Below are positions 1-4,746 of a DNA stretch of 5,514 nucleotides, in pieces. Position 1 is the first letter of the stretch. Each line of letters begins with the position of its first letter. The DNA is from an uncultured Clostridia bacterium. Lineage in GTDB: Bacteria > Bacillota > Clostridia > TANB77 > CAG-508. The DNA lies in the NCBI GenBank assembly GCA_944393305.1, contig CALXZS010000093.1, positions 1-5,514 of the forward strand, given 5' to 3'. The notes under the pieces were generated by a model. The model saw only the letters and a program-made list of their open reading frames with translations. It was not told the DNA's origin and did no database searches. A program made the translations under genes and the position numbers.

Positions 1-269
1 GTTCCAAAACCTGCATTGTTTATTAATACATCTATAAATTCATATTTTTCCTTTACATCTTTATATAATTTTTTACAGCCTTCTCTATCTATTAAATCTA
101 ATACTCTTACATCAACATCTATATTATATTTATTTTCCAATTCGGTTTTTAACTTTTTAAGTTCTTCTTCATTTCTTGCAACTATTATTAAATTATAATT
201 TCTTTTTGCAAGTTCTCTTGCAATATCTCTTCCAATTCCTGAAGACGCTCCAGTTACTAAAGCTATCAT
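1..269 (-). CDS. Short-chain dehydrogenase/reductase (SDR), N-terminal part, cut by window edge
   Basis: This is the first 89 codons of an NAD(P)-dependent oxidoreductase with a Rossmann fold; the rest lies beyond base 1. The dinucleotide-binding motif TGASSGIG is at residues 6-13, directly after the first beta strand (MIALV). The structural NNAG motif of classical SDRs is at residues 84-87. The catalytic Ser/Tyr/Lys would be in the missing part, so the substrate cannot be inferred. I chose the ATG at 269 because AAAGGA lies about 12 bases upstream and SDR proteins usually begin only a few residues before the first strand. An in-frame ATG at 290 would add seven residues but has no ribosome binding site. 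The gene follows a 166-base intergenic region with DnaA boxes and probably has its own promoter there. The family assignment is firm, the exact function unknown. Confidence 0.93.
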   Translation of the reverse strand, partial: MIALVTGASSGIGRDIARELAKRNYNLIIVARNEEELKKLKTELENKYNIDVDVRVLDLIDREGCKKLYKDVKEKYEFIDVLINNAGFG

Positions 270-339
270 TTTTATGATTATTCCTTTCATTATTATTTAG
301 TATTGCAAAAATTTTACTTTTTATAAGTATAAAAAAAAA

Positions 340-383
340 TTATCCACAAAGTTATCCACATATTATTACATATATGTGGATAG
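340..383. promoter_or_regulatory. Cluster of three DnaA boxes
   Basis: Two perfect TTATCCACA boxes on the plus strand lie at 340-348 and 352-360. A third box, CTATCCACA (one mismatch), is on the minus strand at 375-383. TTATNCACA is the established DnaA-binding consensus. The boxes sit in the AT-rich gap between the unknown gene and the SDR gene, with a 9-A run (331-339) next to the first box. They could be a DnaA-titration or DnaA-regulated site, as known for the DnaA-box clusters of Bacillus subtilis. A full replication origin is less likely, because no dnaA or dnaN is in view and there are only three boxes. A binding role is inferred. Confidence 0.6.
353..382. repeat. 11-bp perfect inverted repeat overlapping the DnaA boxes
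   Basis: TATCCACATAT at 353-363 is matched by ATATGTGGATA at 372-382 with an 8-base loop. The arms are built from the second and third DnaA boxes facing each other. In a minus-strand transcript of the unknown gene upstream this would be a stem-loop, with a run of about ten T beginning 12 bases later (340-331). It might act as a weak terminator, but the T-run is not adjacent and the stem is AT-rich, so head-to-head protein-binding sites are an equally good reading. Confidence 0.5.
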
Positions 384-435
384 TATTACAAAATTGTCAC
401 ATTAAAATAATATTTGTAATTTTTTGTCGATTTGA

Positions 436-1560
436 TTATTCCCTTTCATTTGTATTCATTTCTCTTCTTTGTTGTTTGAAAAATTTTACTACTCCAGTTA
501 TGTTTTCTATTATTTGACTTTTTATACCTTTTTTTGAAAGTTTTCTTTTATATGCTTCTAATCTTTTTTCCACATCTCCTATTCTTTCATTTGAAGTATA
601 ATCTGCCTTGAAGTTATTATTTCCGTCTATTGCGGCTAACATTTCCTTTCCACCTTTGCCAACTATTTCATTGTTTATTCCTTCAATTTCTTTCAAACAA
701 GCGATAAGCTCTGTTAGCTGTTTTTCAGTCATATTTTGAGGACAGTATGTTACTAATGCGTTTCTATCTGCTTTATACATTCTTATTAGTACTACATTAT
801 ATTTTTCTACTAATTGATCTAAATTCATATCTTCTATATCTTCATTAAATATTTCTCTTAGCATTGCTCTTGCTTCATATTTATGCATTTCTTTCTTTTT
901 GGTAGAACCATATCTTTTTCCATCGTTTGTAATGATGATTACACCTTCATTTCTGTTACTCACACATAAATTGCTTGTATCTTCCATCATTAAACTTCTT
1001 AAATCAAATTTAAAATATTTTTCAAACATCTCTTTATCTTGCGCAGACATTGTTCCTGCTTTATATCTTAAAAAACTTTCTAATGCCTTATTATATGATA
1101 TTTCTCCTTCACTTTGGCTATTAATTTTTCTATTATAATAATAATCTATACCATGCTTTTTTCTATCATAAACAAAAATTTCTTCATCAAGCAAATTTCC
1201 GGAATTTTCCCTTTGAATTTTTCTAACAATACTTTTTATTTTTCCCGCATCTTCTTTACTAATATCTGGTGCTATACTTATAGACATTAGATATTGTTGC
1301 GGTATTATTTTATTTTCTCGAATATATGGCATTATTCTAACTATTGAAAAACCTCTTTCTGTTACTTGATGTCGATACTTACTTTCTGAAAATGATAAAT
1401 TATGCCCTTCTTTTATTCCTAAAAACTTTGCTTCTGCTTTAGAGAGCAAACTTTCTCTTATTGCTGGATTTTCTTGTTTTATTTCTGAATATGTAAGAGG
1501 AAGTTCTATTTTTTCTCCATCTCTATAAAATATTATTTTCCCTGCTTTAATCTTTCTCAT
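436..1560 (-). CDS. Unrecognised 374-residue protein
   Basis: I do not recognise this protein family. It is a complete, lysine- and glutamate-rich, presumably cytoplasmic protein: no signal peptide and no membrane segment is visible. It starts with short basic strands (MRKIKAGKIIFYRDGEKIEL). A middle part (about 125-200) is rich in charged and aromatic residues. A beta-hairpin-like segment, GVIIITNDGKRYGSTKKKE, lies at about 206-224, and the end (about 325-374) is a highly charged, probably helical tail. Two cysteines (199 and 273) are not arranged as a metal site. The ATG at 1560 has AGGAG nine bases upstream (1574-1570). A plausible sigma-A promoter and a consensus Spo0A box precede it, suggesting expression tied to stationary phase or sporulation; this is inference. 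It is a single-gene unit, since the tRNA upstream ends at a terminator and the next gene downstream is 166 bases away. Base composition matches the neighbours. Confidence 0.85.
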   Translation of the reverse strand: MRKIKAGKIIFYRDGEKIELPLTYSEIKQENPAIRESLLSKAEAKFLGIKEGHNLSFSESKYRHQVTERGFSIVRIMPYIRENKIIPQQYLMSISIAPDISKEDAGKIKSIVRKIQRENSGNLLDEEIFVYDRKKHGIDYYYNRKINSQSEGEISYNKALESFLRYKAGTMSAQDKEMFEKYFKFDLRSLMMEDTSNLCVSNRNEGVIIITNDGKRYGSTKKKEMHKYEARAMLREIFNEDIEDMNLDQLVEKYNVVLIRMYKADRNALVTYCPQNMTEKQLTELIACLKEIEGINNEIVGKGGKEMLAAIDGNNNFKADYTSNERIGDVEKRLEAYKRKLSKKGIKSQIIENITGVVKFFKQQRREMNTNERE

Positions 1561-1584
1561 AACATTTTGCTCCTATTGTTTCCT

Positions 1585-1613
1585 ATTCTATCATCTTAAT
1601 AACTAAAAAACAA
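1585..1613 (-). promoter_or_regulatory. Possible sigma-A promoter of the unknown gene
   Basis: On the minus strand, TAGAAT (1590-1585, five of six -10 matches) is preceded by a 17-base spacer and TTGTTT (1613-1608, three of six -35 matches). The weak -35 with a good -10 is what an activator-dependent promoter often looks like, and a Spo0A box lies just upstream. The -10 is about 24 bases before the start codon, leaving a short leader that contains the AGGAG ribosome binding site. Confidence 0.4.
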
Positions 1614-1618
1614 CATTT

Positions 1619-1625
1619 TTCGACA
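1619..1625 (-). promoter_or_regulatory. Consensus Spo0A box (0A box)
   Basis: The minus strand reads TGTCGAA within TTTGTCGAAAAA, an exact match to the 0A-box core (TGNCGAA) bound by the sporulation regulator Spo0A. It ends five bases upstream of the candidate -35 hexamer of the unknown gene, a position suited to activation. A seven-base motif can arise by chance, but its setting between a terminator and a weak-35 promoter strengthens it. A near-match, TGTCGAT, lies on the plus strand at 425-431, just beyond the end of the same gene. Confidence 0.45.
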
Positions 1626-1644
1626 AAGAAATTTTTTAATTTTG

Positions 1645-1685
1645 AAAAAAAAAGAAAGATGACTTAAATTAAGCTATCCTTCTTT
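1645..1685 (-). terminator. Rho-independent terminator after tRNA-Glu
   Basis: The hairpin spans 1685-1651. The outer arms pair AAAGAAGGATAGCTTA with its near-complement, giving about 16 pairs with two G-T wobbles, one A-C mismatch and a three-base loop. The stem runs directly into nine T (1653-1645 on the minus strand). It starts five bases after the CCA end of the tRNA. No terminator is seen between mrnC and the tRNA, so it probably also ends the rbgA-mrnC transcript. Confidence 0.85.
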
Positions 1686-1690
1686 AGTTC

Positions 1691-1765
1691 TGGTGACCCC
1701 TACGGGAATCGAACCCATGATTTAGCCTTGAGAGGGCTACGTCTTAACCGCTTGACCAAGGGGCC
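1691..1765 (-). tRNA. tRNA-Glu, anticodon CTC
   Basis: The 75-base gene folds as a complete cloverleaf. The acceptor stem GGCCCCT pairs with AGGGGTC (one G-T), followed by discriminator A and an encoded CCA (1693-1691). The D-arm has a three-pair GTC/GAC stem. The anticodon stem is TAGCC/GGCTA with loop CTCTCAA, so the anticodon is CTC (1732-1730), reading GAG. The T-arm is ATGGG-TTCGATT-CCCGT. The body closely resembles Firmicute tRNA-Glu apart from the anticodon arm. It has its own promoter upstream and an intrinsic terminator immediately downstream. Confidence 0.95.
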
Positions 1766-1777
1766 ATAACAGTTGCT

Positions 1778-1806
1778 ATTATACACTATATTTATACTTT
1801 AGTCAA
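1778..1806 (-). promoter_or_regulatory. Sigma-A promoter of tRNA-Glu
   Basis: On the minus strand, TTGACT (1806-1801) and a perfect TATAAT (1783-1778) are separated by exactly 17 bases, with GTG directly before the -10. The -10 ends 12 bases before the first tRNA base, so transcription would start about five to six bases ahead of the mature 5' end. The -35 begins at the base right after the mrnC stop codon (1809-1807). The tRNA can thus be made both from this promoter and by read-through from mrnC. Confidence 0.85.
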
Positions 1807-2214
1807 TTAATTTTGTGCAATTCTTATACATTCTTCTAAAATTTCTGATAATCTCTCATCTTTTTTATTTAGATATAAAAATCCGATTAGTGCTTCAAAA
1901 CCCGTTGAGTATGCATATTCTTCTATACTTGCATTTTTAGGTAAATGATGGTTTTGTGTATTTCTACCTCTTCTTACAATATCTTTTTCTTCATCAGTCA
2001 AATTTAGATTTTTCAAAATTTTAGCTTGTGCACCTGCTTTTACATATTTTATGGATTCTACATGCATTTTATGTGGATTTAAATTAGTTGTATTTGATAA
2101 ATATGTTCTAATATATAATTCATACACACTATCGCCTACATATGCCCATGTAAGTGGTGACATCATATTTATTTCTTTTTCATTTTTTATAATTAGTTTA
2201 TCTTGGAATTTCAA
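1807..2214 (-). CDS. mrnC: Mini-ribonuclease III (MrnC)
   Basis: This 135-residue protein is a Mini-III RNase, a compact RNase III relative that has the catalytic domain but lacks the double-stranded RNA-binding domain. In Bacillus it trims the 23S rRNA precursor. The signature PLTWAYVGDSVYELYIR is at residues 20-36, with the metal-binding Asp28 and Glu32. RRGRN is at 81-85. The second acidic site is Glu107 in STGFEALIGFLYL. Length is normal for the family. The start is a TTG at 2214, supported by AGGGAGG seven bases upstream; this places about 19 residues before the signature, as expected. In-frame ATGs at codons 17 and 18 have no good ribosome binding site. The first 17 bases overlap the end of rbgA, which suggests translational coupling. 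The tRNA-Glu gene follows 41 bases after the stop. Confidence 0.95.
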   Translation of the reverse strand: MKFQDKLIIKNEKEINMMSPLTWAYVGDSVYELYIRTYLSNTTNLNPHKMHVESIKYVKAGAQAKILKNLNLTDEEKDIVRRGRNTQNHHLPKNASIEEYAYSTGFEALIGFLYLNKKDERLSEILEECIRIAQN

Positions 2215-3055
2215 TTGTTATCCTCCCTAGTTTTCCGCTTCTAAATTCATTTAAAATTATATCTGATATTTTTTGCATATTTATATTTCCGCCTGAAATA
2301 ATAGCACCCCTTTTTCTTGCTATTTCTTCTAATATTTCCATAGTTTCTTTGTTTTTTGTATCAATATTGTATCTTTCTTCTATTGTTTGTGGGTAATTAT
2401 TTAGCAGATATTCTAATAAATAATATGCTATTTCCTCATTATCTATTGCACTTTCTCCTATTGTTCCGCAAAAAGCTAAATGCATTGCATATTCTTTATT
2501 ATCTAATCTTGGCCATAACATTCCTGGTGTATCCATTATTTCTATATTATTATCTATTTTTATCCATTGTTTTTGTTTTGTGACACCTGGTTTATTTCCT
2601 ACTTTTGTTGTACTTCTCTTTGCTAAACTATTTATAAAGGTAGATTTTCCCACATTTGGTATTCCTATTACCATTACTCTTATTGCTTTTCCAATTCTTC
2701 CTTTTTGAATATACTTTTCTTTTATTTTTTGATATTCTTCTTTTATTTTATTTACTACTGCTTGCATATTCTTTCCGCTATTTGCTTCTACTGCAATTGC
2801 ATTTATTCCTTGTGCTTTATACATTTGAATCCATTTTTGAGTTATATTTTCATCTGCTAAGTCTGCTTTATTTAGCACAATAATTTTTGTTTTTTCTTTT
2901 ATGTATTCTTGTATATCTGGATTTATGCTTGCTTCTGGTATTCTCGCGTCAATAACTTCTACTACTATATCTATTAATTTCAAATCTTCTATTAATTGTT
3001 TTTTGGTTTTTGCCATGTGTCCTGGATACCAGTTGATGTTTACACTTTCATTCAT
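2198..3055 (-). CDS. rbgA: Ribosome biogenesis GTPase RbgA (YlqF)
   Basis: RbgA is a circularly permuted GTPase that acts late in assembly of the 50S ribosomal subunit. The family-typical start WYPGHMAK is at residues 9-16. The GTPase motifs appear in permuted order: NKAD (G4) at 62-65, a G5-like EANSG at 90-94, the P-loop GIPNVGKST (G1) at 131-139, KPGVT (G2) at 155-159 and DTPG (G3) at 175-178. DARIP at 36-40 is also characteristic. The C-terminal part matches the helical ANTAR-like RNA-binding region of Bacillus RbgA in length and position. At 285 residues it is complete. I chose the ATG at 3055, which has AAGGA at a workable distance; a GTG at 3064 would add three residues but sits too close to that site. 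The last codons of rbgA contain the ribosome binding site of mrnC. No convincing promoter is seen in the 115 bases upstream, so it may be transcribed partly from the ATPase promoter. Confidence 0.96.
   Translation of the reverse strand: MNESVNINWYPGHMAKTKKQLIEDLKLIDIVVEVIDARIPEASINPDIQEYIKEKTKIIVLNKADLADENITQKWIQMYKAQGINAIAVEANSGKNMQAVVNKIKEEYQKIKEKYIQKGRIGKAIRVMVIGIPNVGKSTFINSLAKRSTTKVGNKPGVTKQKQWIKIDNNIEIMDTPGMLWPRLDNKEYAMHLAFCGTIGESAIDNEEIAYYLLEYLLNNYPQTIEERYNIDTKNKETMEILEEIARKRGAIISGGNINMQKISDIILNEFRSGKLGRITIEIPR
2222..2228 (-). promoter_or_regulatory. Ribosome binding site of mrnC inside rbgA
   Basis: AGGGAGG lies inside the codons for Leu-Gly-Arg near the end of rbgA and is seven bases from the TTG at 2214. 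It decides the mrnC start and implies that ribosomes finishing rbgA can begin mrnC. Confidence 0.8.
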
Positions 3056-3120
3056 TATTTTCACTCTTCCTTTTCTCTACTTCTTTTTGTAAACTTGTTT
3101 TCAACTAAATATTTTTTAGC

Positions 3121-3161
3121 TGTTTTTTGGAGGTGTCCCCAAAAAGATCCCCAAAAACATG
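3121..3161. repeat. Short repeats and hairpin between the ATPase gene and rbgA
   Basis: Two tandem 12-mers, CCCCAAAAAGAT (3137-3148) and CCCCAAAAACAT (3149-3160), differ at one base. The first pairs with TTTTTGGAGG (3124-3133) to make a nine-pair stem with one bulged A and the loop TGT. Neither strand has a T-run after the stem, so it is not a normal intrinsic terminator, although it sits ten bases after the ATPase stop. GTTTTTTGGAGGTGT (3122-3136) matches 14 of 15 bases of 4596-4610 on the other side of the ATPase gene, and CATGTTTTTGGGGAT on the minus strand (3161-3147) resembles the same motif inverted. Confidence 0.55.
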
Positions 3162-3170
3162 TTTCCAAAT

Positions 3171-4472
3171 TTATTTTATTAAAAATGTTGCATATAAAGG
3201 TATAGATTTTATATTATTCATAAATCCAAAATTTTTGGTAGAAATTCTTATAGCATATTTTGGATTATATTGTTTAATATAGATATTTAAACTTTTTGAC
3301 ATTACATTATCTGATGCTTTTACTTCTACTGGTATTAATCCATCTTCATTATATAAGATAAAATCTACTTCGGCATCACTTTTTGATTTCCAGTAATATA
3401 AACTAATTCCATTCCTTACAAATGTTTGAGCCACATAATTTTCGGCAATATTCCCTTTATATATAAAGTCATTGTCTAAAAGAATATCCGTATAATTAAT
3501 TTCTAGTAACGAAGTTAACAATCCAACATCACTTAAATATAATTTAAAATATTCTTCATCACAATATGCTTTTGGTGGAATTTGAATGGTCTTAAGTAGG
3601 TTACACTTATATATCATTGTACTTGAAAGAAGCCATTGTAATGAAGTTTCGTAATCTCTACTTCTCGCATTCGAATTTATTTTACTGTATTGAAATTTGT
3701 TACTTGCATTTCCAAGTTGTGATGGTATCGATTTATATATTGCTTCTATTTTTGATTTTTCAGTATTATTAAATATATATTGGTTCATATCATTTAGATA
3801 AGATTCAATTATATTATTAATAATATCTTTATCAAATTTAAATATATCTTGATTTACCTCTACTATATTTTTAACAGCTTGTGGCATACCTCCAATACAT
3901 AAGTATAGCCTATATAGTTTTAATAATTTTTCATGTAATGGCTCACTTATTGGTTTCATATTGTAATAACATTTATATATTTCGTCTATAATTCCGTTAA
4001 CAGATGTTGCCATTAGAAACTCTTCAAAGTCCATAGGATACATATAAATCATTCTTACTTTTCCGACTGGAAAAGATGAGTGGAAACGATTTATTTTTAC
4101 TCCTAGCAAACTTCCAGCACATATTATCTTATATGGCTTTTCAGATTCACAAAAATATTTTAGATTACTTATTAGTTTTTCGCTTAGCTGAATTTCGTCA
4201 AAAAATATAATTGTGGAATTTAAATCTATATTCGTATTTAATATCCATTGCAATTGAGTAAATTTTTCCTCTGTTGATATTGATTGTTCAAATAATTCTA
4301 CAATTTTTGGATTATCTAATAAGTTTATATAAATATAATTTTCAAATTCGTTTTTACAAAATTCATTTATGATATATGTTTTTCCTATTTGCCTTGCACC
4401 AATAACCATTAATGGAGTGTCAATTGCAGTTTCTTTCCACTTTAATAATTCATTATATATTTTTCTTTTCAT
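3171..4472 (-). CDS. AAA-family ATPase with C-terminal DUF4143 / PD-(D/E)XK-like region
   Basis: This 433-residue protein belongs to the large bacterial and archaeal family of ATPases with an AAA_14-type N-terminal domain and a DUF4143 C-terminal part. The cellular role of the family is not established. The Walker A motif GARQIGKT is at residues 25-32, Walker B IIFFDEIQ at 88-95 (Asp92-Glu93), followed by ICAGSLLGV and then the family-typical YPMDFEEFL. Near the C-terminus, GNIAENYVAQ leads to AEVDF (Asp370) and PVEVKA (Glu383, Lys385), the D...ExK pattern of PD-(D/E)XK nuclease folds. Whether it cleaves DNA is unknown. I chose the ATG at 4472 because MKRKIYNELLKWK is how such proteins begin and AAAGGA lies upstream; the ATG at 4484 is possible. 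An ATG at 4541 is excluded because it lies between the -35 and -10 of the promoter. A single gene with its own strong promoter and a repeat array upstream, it is probably accessory. Confidence 0.9.
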   Translation of the reverse strand: MKRKIYNELLKWKETAIDTPLMVIGARQIGKTYIINEFCKNEFENYIYINLLDNPKIVELFEQSISTEEKFTQLQWILNTNIDLNSTIIFFDEIQLSEKLISNLKYFCESEKPYKIICAGSLLGVKINRFHSSFPVGKVRMIYMYPMDFEEFLMATSVNGIIDEIYKCYYNMKPISEPLHEKLLKLYRLYLCIGGMPQAVKNIVEVNQDIFKFDKDIINNIIESYLNDMNQYIFNNTEKSKIEAIYKSIPSQLGNASNKFQYSKINSNARSRDYETSLQWLLSSTMIYKCNLLKTIQIPPKAYCDEEYFKLYLSDVGLLTSLLEINYTDILLDNDFIYKGNIAENYVAQTFVRNGISLYYWKSKSDAEVDFILYNEDGLIPVEVKASDNVMSKSLNIYIKQYNPKYAIRISTKNFGFMNNIKSIPLYATFLIK

Positions 4473-4523
4473 AAAAAATTTCATTCCTTTCTCGCTTCGC
4501 TCTAAAGGCACACAGATACATAT

Positions 4524-4553
4524 ATTATACACCTTTATCATTTAAATAGTCAA
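4524..4553 (-). promoter_or_regulatory. Sigma-A promoter of the ATPase gene
   Basis: On the minus strand, TTGACT (4553-4548) and a perfect TATAAT (4529-4524) are separated by 18 bases, again with GTG directly before the -10. Transcription would start near 4517, giving a leader of about 45 bases. The promoter closely resembles that of tRNA-Glu in this window. A T6 run (A6 in the sense direction) and the first of the 33-bp repeats lie immediately upstream, where an activator or an UP-element-like tract would act. Confidence 0.8.
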
Positions 4554-4559
4554 TTTTTT

Positions 4560-4654
4560 CACGTTTTTAGGAGATATTTTTAGATATCTTTGCACGTTTT
4601 TTGGAGATGTTTACAAACATATCATCACATTTTTTGGAGATAATTTTAAAATTA
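4560..4654. repeat. Three 16-bp direct repeats at 33-bp period, each followed by a different palindrome
   Basis: CACGTTTTTAGGAGAT (4560-4575), CACGTTTTTTGGAGAT (4593-4608) and CACATTTTTTGGAGAT (4626-4641) are spaced exactly 33 bases start to start. The 17-base spacers differ in sequence, yet each makes an inverted repeat at about the same place: GATAT/ATATC (4573-4588), ATGTTT/AAACAT (4607-4620) and TAATTTT/AAAATTA (4641-4654). An inverted GGAGATAA copy lies at 4692-4685, so 4636-4643 and 4685-4692 could also pair. The array lies just upstream of the ATPase promoter. It may be an operator array, a curved-DNA element formed by the phased A-tracts, or the end of a mobile unit. I cannot name a known regulator for this motif. 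Confidence 0.7.
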
Positions 4655-4704
4655 ACAGCTTACTAAACTTTTAAAAATTAAATTTTATCTCCTTTTAATA
4701 TCCT

Positions 4705-4728
4705 CCCGGTGACTTATAAGCCACCGGG
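4705..4728 (-). other. Strong GC hairpin downstream of the HNH gene
   Basis: On the minus strand CCCGGTGGCT pairs with AGTCACCGGG (ten pairs including one G-T wobble) around the tetraloop TATA. On the plus strand the same position is an A-C mismatch, so the structure fits minus-strand RNA better. It begins 18 bases after the HNH stop codon. No T-run follows (the next bases are AGGATATT), so it is not a standard intrinsic terminator; it may protect the 3' end of the mRNA or mark an element boundary. Confidence 0.6.
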
Positions 4729-4746
4729 ATTATGAATTCTTTCTGC

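Noticed and set aside
340..383. Full chromosomal origin (oriC)
   Set aside because: Only three DnaA boxes, no dnaA, dnaN, rpmH or parAB in view. It is kept as a DnaA-box cluster only.
385..430. Intrinsic terminator on the plus strand (ATTACAAA 385-392 paired with TTTGTAAT 413-420, then T6)
   Set aside because: The stem is AT-rich with a 20-base loop, and no plus-strand gene ends there.
2198..3064. GTG at 3064 as the rbgA start
   Set aside because: It is only about three bases from the AAGGA motif, too close for initiation; the ATG at 3055 has workable spacing and fits the family start.
4472..4541. Upstream ATG at 4541 as the ATPase start, adding 23 residues
   Set aside because: This ATG lies between the -35 and -10 of a strong promoter, so it is not in the transcript; the extra residues also do not look like the family N-terminus.
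4560..4654. CRISPR array
   Set aside because: Repeats are only 16 bases with 17-base, internally palindromic spacers, there are only three units, and no cas gene is near.
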